Notes: generated by a model not told the origin, from the letters alone. Shown: positions 50,731 to 60,693, numbered from the stretch's first letter. The stretch: 64,000 nucleotides of DNA from JALYXV01 sp963791545 (GCA_963791545.1 CAWBSR010000015.1:1044897-1108896), one strand, 5' to 3'. Made by a program: numbers and translations.

Positions 50731-52991
50731 TCACTCGTTGCGGGCGACCTCCGGCCCGGTGATGCGCTCGAGCAGTGGGAGGGTTGCGGCGATGATGGCG
50801 AGCGCGGCGACGATGGCGATGGTGACGGTGGCGTAATAACCGCCGCCCGGTGGGCGGAGCGATTCGCTGAGCTGGGCGTGCAGGAACAGGTCGGCAGCGA
50901 CGAGCCCGGTGCCGGCGGACAGCAGCGAGACGAGGATCAGCGGGACGGCTGCCTCGAGGGCGACCACCCGGCGCAGGACGCCGAGCGGCGTGCCGGTGAG
51001 CCGCAGGAGGCTGAAGGGCCGTTTGCGGTCGGTGAGCCCGGCCGCCACGCTCACCGCGAGGCTGCACGCGGCAATCGGCAGGCTGGCGATGATGGCCACG
51101 GCGGCGAGGCGCTCGTAGCCGGCGAGCTGCTGCTGCGTATGGGGGCTGATCTCGCTAAGTGTGCTCGGCGGGATGATGGTGTCCGGGCTCCTGGGGAGGG
51201 ATGTCTCGAGTGCCGTCCGCACCCGCTCGATGGCTGCCGCGGATCCGTCGGTATCTGCGTACAACGATCGGACAGGAAGCGGCTGCAGCTGGGCGGAGCT
51301 GATCGCCGCGGCGGGGCGGACGTTTCTTGCGTCGAGGGACGAGTGGTTGTTGCCGACGCCGCCGCCGGAGATCCACGGGATGGTGGCCACCCTCACCCCC
51401 GGTTCGCAGTGCCCGAGCGCGGGGATGTTGGCGAGGTCGGCGCACGCCACGAGGCCCGCCGGCAGGCCGAGTCCCTGCCCGCCCGGGTTGGAGCTGTCGG
51501 TGTGCACGACGACGACACCCCGGACGCCTGGGGTGTCGGCGAGCCGGTTGACCAGTCCGTCGGACAGGGCGCCGAGGGGTCGAGAGACGAAGTCCTCAGC
51601 GATGAGGTTCCGGCCGGCCGTCCCGCCGGTGCTGGCAGTGTGGTAGCCGACGATGGTGGTGATCACCCCGAAGGCTGTGGTCGTGATGAACAGGGCGAGG
51701 ATCAGCCCGCTGACGGCGCGGAACGCGGCACGCGGGTTGTCGGCCAGCCGCCGTCCGGCGATGAGCGCTGGTCGGGTGGTTCGCCCGCCGGGCCATGAGG
51801 CGCGAGCCGGCCATGGTGAGCCACGGTCCGGCGACCAGGAGCCCGACCATGGCGAGCAGGAACCCGGCCCCATAGGCCTGGATCTGCCTGCTGGTGGTGC
51901 TTGGCCTGCCGACGCCGACGAAGTAGGCGAGCTCGCCGATGCCGGCGAGCAGCGGGACCAGGCGCCACGCTCCGGGCGCGCGGCCGGGGACGTGGCGGCG
52001 CACGCCGAGCGGGGAGATCTCGCACCCGGCGCAGTGCGAACCGCGCCGCCACCGCGGCGGCGACGGGACGCCGATCGCGACGAGCAGGACGTCGGCGCAG
52101 GTGAGCGACAGGTCGGCGGGGAAGAACGGCTCGCCGGTGAATGGGACCTTGGCCATCGCCGGGCGGAGCAGGAAGAACAGGCCGAACCCGAAAGCGGCCA
52201 CGCCCGCGGCGGCGGCGACGTCGACTCGACGGCGGAGATCACCGAGACCTGCCGGGGTGTCGCGCCGACGAGCCGCATGGCGGCGAACCGCTGCTCGCGG
52301 CGGGCGGCCGCCAGACGGGTGGCGGTGCCGATGAAGATGAGCACCGGGAACAGCAGTGCCCCGGCGACCACGGCGAGGATCAGCTCGAGCCGGCCAGGGT
52401 GCCACGGTTGAACGGGGAGGAGCCCTGCGGCCCGGTCGTCGATGCTGTGCACCTCGCATGCCGCCCGGGGTGCTGCGCGAGCTGGGCCGACGGTGCGGCC
52501 GATGACGATGATCAGCGAGTCCGGCGACGGGAGCGCGGCGTCGCCGATGGTGCCGATCAGGCGGCCCGGGATAGCGGTCGCGCGAGCTGGTCGGCCGGGG
52601 TCGTGTGCAGCAGGCGGGCGAGCGCGGGCGAGGCGTAGTACTGCGCCGGGTCCCGGCAGCTGCGGGATGCCGGGCGGCACCGGGCGAGCGGGCCCGGTCG
52701 CGGCGACGTCGACCCGGTCGATCGCTCTGGCCGCCGAACTGGTCGACGTGACCAGTCCACCACAGCGGATCCGTCGTCGCCGTCGCTCGAGCGCTCGGGC
52801 GCAGGTTGTGGTGCCGGAGGTGTCGAGCCAGGCGGACGCGGCGGTTCTGGGCGTTGACGGCGTTGATGCCGGCGAGCGGTGATCAGCAGCAGCCCGACGC
52901 CGAGCGCGACCGCGGCCGCGGTGACGGCGAGGCGGACGGCCGCCTCCCGGCCGCCGGCGACGCGTCAGACGCGAAGCCCGAGGCGGATCAT
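50731..52991 (-). pseudogene. FtsX-type ABC transporter permease, frameshifted
   Basis: The ATG at 52991 overlaps the ATPase gene stop (ATGA), but the frame breaks after eight codons and resumes as VAGGREAAVRLAVTAAAVAL. A long frame follows with LELILAVVAGALLFPVLIFI, RLAAARREQRFAAMRLVGAT (typical FtsX/MacB text). It is lost again near 52220, continues in another frame (AAFGFGLFFLLRPAMAKVPF, GAGFLLAMVGLLVAGPWLTM), and returns for the C-terminal half from about 51770 to 50731 with the second FtsX domain (LAAVAIIASLPIAACSLAVS, RPFSLLRLTGTPLGVLRRVV). Correcting about three or four indels gives one permease of about 750 residues. Decay or sequence error are both possible. Confidence 0.75.
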
Positions 52992-53700
52992 CGACGCCGC
53001 TCCGGTCGGGGCGCGGTGACCTTGCCGTCGCGGACGATGACCTCGCGGTCGGCGTAGGCGGCGACCCGCGGCTCGTGGGTGACCAGGACGACGGTCGTGC
53101 CCTCGCTCGCGGGCGGCGGCGACCAGCAGGTCCATCACGTGCTCGCCGGTGAGCGAGTCGAGCGAGCCGGTCGGCTCGTCGGCGAACAGCACCTCGGGTG
53201 CGGCGACCAGGCCGCGGGCCAGCGCGACGCGCTGGGCCTGCGCCGCCGGACAGCTCGCCGGACCGGCGCTGCTCCAGCCCGTCGAGGCCGAGCCGGTCGA
53301 ACCACGTCCGCGCCTCGGCCGAGCGCCTGGGCGCGGCGGGTGCCGCCGAGCAGCAGCGGCAGGGCGACGTTCTCCTCGGCGGTCAGCTCGGGGACGAGCT
53401 GGCCGAACTGGAACACGAACCCGAACCGGTCGCGGCGCAGGGCGCTGCGCTCGGCCTCGCCGCAGCGTGTCGATGCGCCGGCCCGTCGAACCGGACCTCG
53501 CCGGCGTCGGGCATGAGGATGCCGGCCAGGCAGTGCAGCAGCGTCGACTTGCCCGAGCCGCTCGGGCCCATGACGGCCAGGATCTCGCCCGGCGGCCGAC
53601 CGCCACGGCTGGCGCCGCGCAGCGCCGGCGTCGGCCCGAACGACTTGACGACGTCGCGCGCCTCGATCGACGAGCCGTGTCGCCGGTCGACGGCGGTCAT
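52988..53700 (-). pseudogene. ABC transporter ATPase, frameshifted
   Basis: A LolD/MacB-type ATPase whose pieces lie in different frames: SIEARDVVKSFGPTPALRG and Walker A ILAVMGPSGSGKSTLLHCLA, then FQFGQLVPELTAEENVALPL (Q-loop), signature QAQRVALARGLVAAPEVLFA, Walker B VLFADEPTGSLDSLTGEHVM, and the end VIVRDGKVTAPRPERRR with a stop at 52988. At least four single-base indels occur within 600 bases. Its start overlaps the PadR stop and its stop overlaps the permease start (ATGA both times), so PadR, ATPase and permease form one operon. Confidence 0.8.
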
Positions 53701-54221
53701 GACCGCACCACCTCGGCGAGGGCGTCGAGCCGGGCGGCGGTCAGGTCGATCCAGCGCAGGTCGGCTTCGAGGTGGAACAGGCCGTGGTCGGCGAGCAGGG
53801 CGTCGACCAGGCCGCCCGTCCGCTCGAGCTCGGTCAGCTCGCGCATCCGCTGCAGGTGCGCGGCGCGCTGGGTGTCGAGGTAGCGCTCGGCCGGCCGGCC
53901 GAGCATCAGGGCCAGCACGACCTTGGCGAACAGCACGGTCTGCAGGTGCGGCTCGGGCTCGACCGGCTCGGCCAGCCAGGCCTCGACCTCGGCCGCCCCG
54001 TGTCGGTGATCGACGTAGCGCTTGCGGTCGGGGCCGGCGCCGGGCTCGGCCTCGCCGGCGACGACCTTGCCGTCGCGGGCCAGGCGGGCGAGCGTGGCGT
54101 ACACCTGGCCGAACGGCAGCGGCTTGCCCCGGCCGAAGTAGGCGTCGTAGTCGCGCTTGAGGTCATAGCCGTGGCTGGGCTCTCGTTCGAGCAGGCCGAG
54201 CAAGGTGACGGGAACGCTCAT
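53697..54221 (-). CDS. PadR-family regulator
   Basis: A 174-residue PadR-type repressor: LLGLLEREPSHGYDLKRDYD, FGQVYATLARLARDGKVVAG (recognition helix and wing), and a C-terminal helical dimerisation part (HLQTVLFAKVVLALMLGRPA). I start at the ATG at 54221; the in-frame extension upstream runs through the operator. It is intact, unlike the transporter genes it overlaps. PadR proteins next to ABC-2/MacB pumps typically sense toxic drugs and open the operon when bound. Confidence 0.85.
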   Translation of the reverse strand: MSVPVTLLGLLEREPSHGYDLKRDYDAYFGRGKPLPFGQVYATLARLARDGKVVAGEAEPGAGPDRKRYVDHRHGAAEVEAWLAEPVEPEPHLQTVLFAKVVLALMLGRPAERYLDTQRAAHLQRMRELTELERTGGLVDALLADHGLFHLEADLRWIDLTAARLDALAEVVRS

Positions 54222-54250
54222 ACGCTGAGAGCATACACTGAGCGTATACA
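54219..54250. promoter_or_regulatory. PadR-type operator
   Basis: ATACGCT and AGCGTAT half-sites (54220-54226 and 54241-54247) form a perfect inverted repeat around GCATACACT, and ATACACT is a partial third half-site. The site overlaps the regulator start, which suits autorepression. Confidence 0.55.
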
Positions 54251-54348
54251 TCGAGTCAACAAACCGACTTCCCGCTCTGCAAGGACTGCTGAGCGGCGTG
54301 GCGACACAGCCAGCCTTCTAGTTACACCATTGTAGGTACGCTCGAGCC

Positions 54349-54629
54349 GTGGCTCCCATTCCGGTCATCTGCGACAACTGCGGCCAGACATGGATCAGCA
54401 ACAACCTGATCGGGGTAGGAGCCGGCTCGACCGCCCACATAACGATGACGAACACCACACTCGCGCCCTGCCCGTACTGTGGCGGCTCGGGTCACACCAT
54501 CGATGGCGACTATCTGATCACCAGCGACTCGGTCCAGATCTTCACCGGACTCCCGGATCCGATCAAGCAACTCCTGGCCGCCGAGTTCCAACGCGCCAAA
54601 GAGAGCGAGGTCGGCCCGGTGGTGCGGAT
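54349..54629 (+). pseudogene. Zinc-knuckle/SEC-C protein, N-terminal part (cut by IS21 element)
   Basis: About 93 codons starting with GTG: two zinc-knuckle pairs, VICDNCGQTWIS and APCPYCGGSGHTI, then a helical part DPIKQLLAAEFQRAKESEVG that runs straight into the left end of the IS element. The continuation, with a coiled coil, a membrane helix and a SEC-C zinc motif, is found beyond the right end at 57047. The two together should make one protein of about 250 residues. Rejoining at the shared GATC gives a one-base frame difference, so either the junction has changed or two overlapping genes were present. Confidence 0.65.
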
Positions 54630-54672
54630 CGCTGAAATTCCCCAGTCTCGATCACCGAAATTCCCCAGTTTG
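54628..54672 (+). repeat. IS21 left terminal repeats
   Basis: Two copies of GAAATTCCCCAG at 54631-54642 and 54652-54663, separated by TCTCGATCACC. They are the transposase binding sites at this end. Confidence 0.7.
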
Positions 54673-54754
54673 TCCCGGGGGAGGTTGGTGGGCTTGGGTT
54701 GAGTCTAGGGGCGTGGCAGGGGCGACCTCCGTGGCTTGGTTGGGGTCGGGGTCA

Positions 54755-55540
54755 TCAGCCGGTGATGGCGCGGCGGGTGGCTTCGGCTCGAGCCCGGTGG
54801 GATCGCATGCGGTAGCTGTCGCCGTTGATGTTTAGGACGACGCTTCTGTGGAGTAGTCGGTCGAGCATGGCGGAGGCGATCATGGGATCGTCGTTGAAGA
54901 CTTTCCCCCAGTTCGCTATGCCCAGGTTGGTGGTTAACGCGATGCTGCCTTTCAGGTATCGCTGCGAGACGACTTGGAACAATGCGGCGGCCGCTTCGGC
55001 CGGTAATGGAAGATATCCGACTTCATCAATGATGAGTAATCGTGGTCCGGCGTAGAACCGCATCACGGTCGCCCAGCGTCCCTCGAGGGCGGCGCGGTGG
55101 CAGCGGGCCGCCAAATCGGCGGCGGTGGTGTAGTAGGTCCGCATTCCCGCCGCCACCGCGGCGTGTCCGAGGCCGACGGCGAGCATCGTCTTGCCGACCC
55201 CCGGAGGGCCGATCAGCAAGATGTTGGTGGCGTCTTCGACGAAACGCAAGGTGCCCAGCTCGGCGACGAGTTTGGGGTCCACCGACGGCTGGGCGGAGAA
55301 GTCGAAATCGGCCAGGGTGAACGGCGACGGCAGCGACGCGAAACGGGTCATGGACGCTCGGCGGCGCACATCGACCGCGGCCACCTCGACTGCCAGGAGC
55401 CGTTCCAGGAACGCCTGGTGGCTGAGCTTGGCCTGGGTCGCGTGGTCGAGTTCGCCGGGGAGCGCCTCGGCCGCCGCGGTCATACGCAGGAACGCCAGGT
55501 GGGCCCGCAGTTTCTGGTAGTCCGACCCGACGGCGCTCAC
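54755..55540 (-). CDS. istB: IS21 helper ATPase
   Basis: A 261-residue IstB/DnaC-like AAA+ ATPase: Walker A NILLIGPPGVGKTMLAVGLG, Walker B GPRLLIIDEVGYLPLPAEAA, followed by SQRYLKGSIALTTNLGIANW and DDPMIASAMLDRLLHRSVVL. The length and all motifs are normal. It binds target DNA and remodels it for the transposase. Its start overlaps the istA stop by four bases (ATGA-type), the normal arrangement in this family. Confidence 0.95.
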   Translation of the reverse strand: MSAVGSDYQKLRAHLAFLRMTAAAEALPGELDHATQAKLSHQAFLERLLAVEVAAVDVRRRASMTRFASLPSPFTLADFDFSAQPSVDPKLVAELGTLRFVEDATNILLIGPPGVGKTMLAVGLGHAAVAAGMRTYYTTAADLAARCHRAALEGRWATVMRFYAGPRLLIIDEVGYLPLPAEAAAALFQVVSQRYLKGSIALTTNLGIANWGKVFNDDPMIASAMLDRLLHRSVVLNINGDSYRMRSHRARAEATRRAITG

Positions 55541-56916
55541 GCGCTCACCGGCCCGCCGGGCACCTCGGTGGCGCCTGGGAAGGCCCGGGCCACGATGTCG
55601 GCCAGGGCGGCCAGGTCCACGACCGGCTCGGCGCCGGCGGGACCGAGCAGCCGGGCCCTCTCCGCCAGCGCCGCGACCCCGGGCGGCTTGTTGGCCTTGC
55701 GGTCACAGGGCCGGGCGGGGGAGAACTGTGACAGGACGACGGTCTCTAACGCGGCGCGGTGCGCCGGGGTGCGTACGACCATCCCCGCCCCCGGCGGCGC
55801 CAGGCGGTGGGCGACGAGCAACGCCCCCGCTGGGGTGAAGATCTCCAAAGTCGCTGTTCCCAGGCGGTGCGAGACGGTCAGCTCGGCGCCGCCCAGGCCC
55901 GGGTTGACCGAGTAGCGGTTCCCCCGGAAGGCGACCGTGGCCCGGTCGTCGACGCGACGGGACTCTTCGACGGTGGCCGGGAACGGGGCCGCGGGCAGCG
56001 CCATCAACGCCTCCCGGCCGGCCAGTTCGCCCACCGTGGGCCACGCCGGGCGGACCCCGTCGACCAGCGTGCCCGCCTCGGCGTAGCGGCCCGGGGGTCG
56101 CAGCCGGGCGTCGCCGATCGTGGACCAGAACCGGTCCAGCGACACCTGCGCCTCCTCAGGTGTGGTGGCGGTCATGGTCCGCCACCAGCGGCCGCACATG
56201 AACTTCACGCCGCACTCGACCGCCCCCTTGCGGTTCCCCCGCCGCGGCGGGCACGGCGCCACGATCGCCCCGTAATGCTTCGCCACCGGAACGAATGACG
56301 CCTGAACGTCCGCGGTTCCGGGGCGGATCACCGTCGCCAGGCGGTCGGTGCGCCACACCCTCGTCGTGCCCCCCAGGCGGCGCAGGACACCGTCCATAGC
56401 CTCGATCAGGTGGGCTTGGTCCATCGACGACGCCAGCACCTCCCGGGTCCGGCCCGAATGGGCCAACGTCCCCAGCAGCCCGTAACAGGTGGCGCCCCAC
56501 GGGGCGTTGCGACGCTCCGCCCAATCCCATTGGATCTCCTCGCCGGCCGGGTGGGCGATCTCGACGGTCTCGCGGCCCGTCACCCCCGAACACGCCTCGC
56601 AATGGGGCCGCAACCCGGCCACCCGGACCTGACGCACGAAACTCGGATACGACTGGCCGTAACCCAACTCGACGACCTCGTCGAATAGCGCCGACGCCCA
56701 CAAATGCGGGTCATCAACAAATCGGGCTTTCACATATTTGATAAATGGTTCCAACGGGTCGGGGACACTGGACCGCCGGACACCGGCGACCCGTTCCCCA
56801 TTCACATAGGACCGGACCGTCTTGCGGTCACGGTCGAGATGGCGGGCGATGGCCGAGATCGACCAACCCCGCTTGAACAAGGCAGCTGCTTCCACGTCTT
56901 CACTCCCTGACAACAT
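55537..56916 (-). CDS. istA: IS21 transposase
   Basis: A 459-residue DDE transposase. The N-terminal helix-turn-helix is LFKRGWSISAIARHLDRDRK. The rve core has Asp in EEIQWDWAERRNAPWGATCY, a second Asp in VWRTDRLATVIRPGTADVQ, and Glu in RRGNRKGAVECGVKFMCGRW. The C-terminal barrel follows (DDRATVAFRGNRYSVNPGLG). Complete, with start and stop in the expected places, it is probably functional. It is clearly different from the TniA-type transposase at 9476. Confidence 0.95.
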   Translation of the reverse strand: MLSGSEDVEAAALFKRGWSISAIARHLDRDRKTVRSYVNGERVAGVRRSSVPDPLEPFIKYVKARFVDDPHLWASALFDEVVELGYGQSYPSFVRQVRVAGLRPHCEACSGVTGRETVEIAHPAGEEIQWDWAERRNAPWGATCYGLLGTLAHSGRTREVLASSMDQAHLIEAMDGVLRRLGGTTRVWRTDRLATVIRPGTADVQASFVPVAKHYGAIVAPCPPRRGNRKGAVECGVKFMCGRWWRTMTATTPEEAQVSLDRFWSTIGDARLRPPGRYAEAGTLVDGVRPAWPTVGELAGREALMALPAAPFPATVEESRRVDDRATVAFRGNRYSVNPGLGGAELTVSHRLGTATLEIFTPAGALLVAHRLAPPGAGMVVRTPAHRAALETVVLSQFSPARPCDRKANKPPGVAALAERARLLGPAGAEPVVDLAALADIVARAFPGATEVPGGPVSA

Positions 56917-57015
56917 GGGCGGGGGACTCCTCGTGCTGATCGGCCGGAACCGTCAGCGTCGGGGAGCCCCCAATCGAACTGGTGGACCCTCTCCAGCGGG
57001 AGCCCACCAACCCCT

Positions 57016-57046
57016 CAAGGCTGGGGAATTTCAGTGATCGAGTCTG
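57016..57046 (-). repeat. IS21 right terminal repeats
   Basis: CTGGGGAATTTCAGTGATCG followed by AGTCTGGGGAGC on the plus strand is the inverted partner of the left end. The outer unit is less well matched than the inner one. Confidence 0.65.
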
Positions 57047-57505
57047 GGGAGCGCTCGGTGATCCCTACCACCGGATGAGCTAGGGCGGCGCATCGACGAG
57101 CTGGCCGCCGAAGTGCAGTCGCAGAAGCAGGCCGCAGCAGAAGTCGAAACGGCCGTTGACGAGAGAACGGCCCGCCTGGAGAAGGAGCAGGACGAGGTCG
57201 TCGCCGGGCTTCATACTCTCGCTCGTGAAGTTCGGAAGACTCGGCCGGCCGACTGGGCGACCTACATCGGTCTGGTGATAGCGATCCTGACAGCGGGCCG
57301 ATCACTGGCGGGCGGTCGGTCGGGACCACCCGTGACACCGCCAGCTATCACCACCACGACGACTACGCCGAGCAACCTGCCCGCGAGGACAACGAGGGTT
57401 GGGCGCAACGACCCCTGCCCCTGTGGCAGCGGTAAGAAGTACAAGTTCTGCCACGGCAGCCATGGGTCTACCTCGACGGTCCCCGATGCGACACCAATGC
57501 CATGA
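57047..57505 (+). pseudogene. SEC-C motif protein, C-terminal part
   Basis: Continuation of the gene cut at 54629: a coiled coil (RRIDELAAEVQSQKQAAAEV, ERTARLEKEQDEVVAGLHTL), a short membrane segment (WATYIGLVIAILTAG), a Thr/Pro-rich linker, and a C-terminal SEC-C zinc-binding motif (VGRNDPCPCGSGKKYKFCHG). An isolated GTG at 57113 could start a 130-residue product. The stop overlaps the start of the next frame (ATGA at 57502-57505). SEC-C motifs bind zinc and protein partners such as SecB. Here the function is unknown. Confidence 0.65.
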
Positions 57506-57987
57506 TCCTCGCCGCATCGCAGTTCGCGAGTTACCTCGCTGCCGGAGTGGCGCTCGTCGCTGTCCTGGTCGGTGTCGGCAATGCCGTCCTGACCGTCAAT
57601 CGGACAGCGCAGCACACGCAGCGCGGTGACCTGCTCCATTGGAACTGAGACGTTTTGCTCCCCACCTATATGGAGTTCAACAGGGCGAGCTTGGGGCGCC
57701 AGGTTGCCGTCTTGCGCCTGGTCATCCTTGACGAGGAAGAAGACGAGGCCAGTAAGGCGCAACGGACCAACGCCGCCAATGCCATGAACGTAGCGAGTGC
57801 CCAGCTGCGCCTAGTCGCCGCGCCCGCAGTTCGAGCGGCGGCGGACGAACTCGCAAAGAAGCACGACGAGTACGAGGCACTACGGAAGCCAGCCACCGCT
57901 ACGAGGAACAAGTTCCACGATGAGCTCCGCGATCTTCGACAGAGATTCGTGAAGGCGGCCAGGACCACCCTCGGCGTCGCCGACTGA
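57502..57987 (+). pseudogene. Membrane-anchored coiled-coil protein with nonsense mutation
   Basis: From the ATG at 57502, 48 codons encode a membrane segment (SYLAAGVALVAVLVGVGNAV) and HTQRGDLLHWN, followed by TGA at 57646-57648. The same frame continues open to 57987 with DVLLPTYMEFNRASLGRQVA and a charged helical part (DELAKKHDEYEALRKPATAT). A CGA to TGA change would explain the break. One gene of about 160 residues is the simplest reading. It overlaps the SEC-C gene, and the two are probably a functional pair, now both damaged. Confidence 0.6.
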
Positions 57988-58052
57988 AATGAGGCCAGGA
58001 GCTTGCCGCTCCGTCAGGGGCCCTGCGCGTCCTCTCGTAAGGCTGAGCCCCA

Positions 58053-58782
58053 CTACTGCTTCACAAGGTCGTAGTACCCACGCATCATGCGCCTGGAGGT
58101 GGCGACCGCAACGAACCGGGCGCCGGTGTCACCGGCGGCCGGCGCGGTCACGGTGACCTGGACGATCGGCTGATTGTTGGATTCATACGTCGCTGCAAGA
58201 TTAAGGGCGTCGCCGCTCTCGAGAGATACCTCCATGGGACAGGCTTGCACCGCCTCCAGCAGTTGAAACCGGCCTGTGGTCCCCGCGATGTCGTAGGAGA
58301 ACGCCGTTGCCAGGTCGGCGCGAGGCGTGCCGGGCGTGACAGTGCACACGGTTCCGCCGAACCGGTCGATCACGAGCTCGGCGGCGTGGCCGGGGCTGAC
58401 CGTTACCGTCCCCGTTGACGGCGACGGCTGCAGGATTACCGGGGGTGCGGCCGGTTTCCCATCGGGGTGGAGGGGTGTCACCTGTCCGTGTTGCTGCAAG
58501 TGGCAGGTCCGCCGCGATTGCACGCTCACCAGCACCAAGAAGTCGTAGCCGTTCCCGGCGGGCACCTGGGGGATGGCAGTCGTGGAGATATCCGACGTGG
58601 CGCAGCTGCCGCTGGCTGGGGAACGAGCCTCAGCGACGCGGAGTCGGGGCCCCCGCCGACAGGACGGTCATGACGCGGGAGGAGGGTGTGCCAGGTTCCG
58701 GACGGCCGGACGCGGGAATGAGCACCCAGGCCACGAGCGTCGCCACGATCACCGGGACCACAATCGTGGCTATGCGCCGCAC
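58053..58782 (-). pseudogene. DUF4232-like lipoprotein or secreted protein, frameshifted
   Basis: AGGAGGTG lies at the right distance before a GTG at 58782. The protein begins RRIATIVVPVIVATLVAWVL, a membrane or signal segment, then a Pro/Ser-rich linker. The frame is lost in a G/C run near 58650. The other frame continues SGSCATSDISTTAIPQVPAG, YDFLVLVSVQSRRTCHLQQH and a beta-rich domain with four Cys to 58053. The 'C-x-x-S-D ... N.S..TC' layout is that of DUF4232 proteins of actinobacterial cell envelopes. One inserted or deleted base would restore a protein of about 240 residues. Confidence 0.6.
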
Positions 58783-59745
58783 TGGTCCCACCTCCTGTCC
58801 CGGGACGCAGTCGCGGCGTCCCCCATGGCGTCAACGTTGGTAAGCCGTCCCGCGGAGAACCCGACCAGCACCAATGCCACGACGGTCCGGAACCCATACG
58901 GAGAACGGAGAAACGGGGCTGGCCGTTGGCGGCGCCTTCGCCCACCGATCAGTCGCAGGGTCGAACGCCGCCGGCTGGCCGTCGCCCCATGTGAGGACAA
59001 AACGACCCGTGAAAGCGGAAAGACCACTGCCTCGGGTGCAGGAGGAGGAACGATCGCCGGGCGACCCCGGCTGTCGCCCAAAGAACAGCCGCTTCCCGCG
59101 AATACCACCACGGCCGCAAGAACTCGAAGATCTGACCATGCTCGGCCCGAACGGCGCGGGGCGCCGATTCCACGAACCGCCGCCCGACTTAAACCATCGT
59201 TGATGGGCCTTAATCGCGCATGTCCCCCTCATGACAGCGGTTCCATCGCTCGTGTCGCCCAGCGTAGAAGAGGGAGGATCGAAGAATCGGCCCGCGACAC
59301 CATCCGACACCAAATTCGGGCCCAACTCTGTCGTCCGGTCACCGCGTCCTTCTGCGGTCAACCTCACCACGTGACGCCAGACTCCGCCAACGGCCTGTTG
59401 GGGCGATTCGGGTACCCGGCACCGTCTAAGCGAATCGACACTCGGGTAGGCCGCGGGCTATACCACGTGTCACCTGACGACCAGCCGCGCCATGAGCAGA
59501 GCGCACCCCGCGAGGCGCACTGTCCCAGAATACACGCGGCTCTGACCTGGCAAGGGCATCCCCGATAAGTGCCGGTCGGGGACCCATGCGAGGATATCGG
59601 CCCCGATCGGTAACGACGGCGCCCGACGACCGAGACCAATGTGCGGGCGGTAGCGCATAACTGGCGATCGCGGATGGGCCGTCAAGTCCTCGATCAGCTC
59701 CTTGGTGCCGTTGCTACCCTCTGGCGGTTCATCTGTATGGACCGG
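58783..59745. other. Gene-poor stretch
   Basis: About 960 bases with long open frames on both strands, but all have shadow-type composition; I support no gene here. Confidence 0.4.
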
Positions 59746-60681
59746 TTAGGTCTCGACCAGCACGGCCTCGACAGCGGCGTCTTTGTCTGCTTGGGAGGGC
59801 AGGCTGTAGCGCCGGGTGGTGTCCAGCCGGCGGTGCCCGGCCAGCTCGGCCACCAGGACCACGTCGGCGCCTGAGCGGATCAAGTTTGTGACGAAGGTAT
59901 GGCGCAGCACATGCGCCGACAGGTCCAGGTCGGCGGCGACCGCGAAGCGGCGTATCACCAGGTCGACGGCCCGGCTGGTCATCGCCGTCCCGGTACGAGA
60001 CAGCCACAACGCCGAGACTCCCCCTCCCCCATCGGCGGATCCTGACAGGAGGGTGGCGCGCTCGGTGAGCCACTCCCCCACCGCCTTGCGGCAGGCACTG
60101 TTGAGCGGCACCTCGCGGTAGGCGTGACCCTTGCCGGCGCGGATCTTGATTTGTCCCCGACGCGACGACATCTCCACGTCGCCCATCTCCAAGTCGGCCA
60201 GCTCGGAGAGGCGCAGGCCTCCGTAAAAGAACAGCGTCGCCATGGCCCGGTCCCTCGCCGAGGCGCTGGCCTCCACCACACGAAGGAACCTCCGCTGGTC
60301 GCCCTCCTCCAAAACGCGGCGCCACCTCGGGCAGCTCCTCGCGGGCGACGTCGGCCGCCCCATCGTCAGCGACCGGTAGAAGTTGTCGATGGCCGCCAAA
60401 GCCTGGTTGACCGACGTCGGCGCCCAACGCCTGGCGACTTTGACGTGGCGCTTGTAGTCGCGCACCGCCCAATCCCGCACCGAAGGGTCGCTCAAGGCGG
60501 CGGTGCCGTGCTCAGAGCCGGCCAGCCAGGTGACAAAGCCGCCAACCTGGGCCAGGTACGCCTCCCGGGACCGGCCAGCCAAGGGTTGGCGCTCCAACCA
60601 CTGCCGGTAGGCCGCCAGCACCGCATCGGCGTCGACACCCGCCCGCCTTGCCGGTTGCGTCTTCTTGGGCCGTGGCACCAT
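59746..60681 (-). CDS. XerC/D-type tyrosine recombinase
   Basis: A 311-residue recombinase unrelated in detail to copies A-C. The core-binding domain is AYRQWLERQPLAGRSREAYL, then WAPTSVNQALAAIDNFYRSL. The catalytic domain has Arg in FFYGGLRLSELADLEMGDVE, Lys in KIRAGKGHAYREVPLNSACR, HxxR in LSAHVLRHTFVTNLIRSGAD, His in VAELAGHRRLDTTRRYSLPS and the Tyr in the same block. It is complete and probably active. GGGGAGGGG precedes the ATG. Repeated GTTAGTGGAA elements lie just upstream at 60694-60845. The decayed TniB-type genes follow upstream on the same strand, which mirrors the recombinase/transposition-module pairing at 4-13 kb. Confidence 0.9.
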   Translation of the reverse strand: MVPRPKKTQPARRAGVDADAVLAAYRQWLERQPLAGRSREAYLAQVGGFVTWLAGSEHGTAALSDPSVRDWAVRDYKRHVKVARRWAPTSVNQALAAIDNFYRSLTMGRPTSPARSCPRWRRVLEEGDQRRFLRVVEASASARDRAMATLFFYGGLRLSELADLEMGDVEMSSRRGQIKIRAGKGHAYREVPLNSACRKAVGEWLTERATLLSGSADGGGGVSALWLSRTGTAMTSRAVDLVIRRFAVAADLDLSAHVLRHTFVTNLIRSGADVVLVAELAGHRRLDTTRRYSLPSQADKDAAVEAVLVET

Positions 60682-60693
60682 GGCCCCTCCCCT

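Larger units (their letters stand above)
54628..57046 (-). mobile_element. IS21-family insertion sequence
   Basis: About 2.4 kb, bounded by inverted ends with multiple GAAATTCCCCAG units. The left end is GCTGAAATTCCCCAG, then CTCGATCACCGAAATTCCCC. The right end, read inward, is GCTCCCCAGACTCGATCACT followed by GAAATTCCCCAG. It contains istA and istB in the normal overlapping order. Both genes are intact, so it may still be active. Flanking GATC on both sides may be part of a target duplication, but the exact duplication is not clear. Confidence 0.85.
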
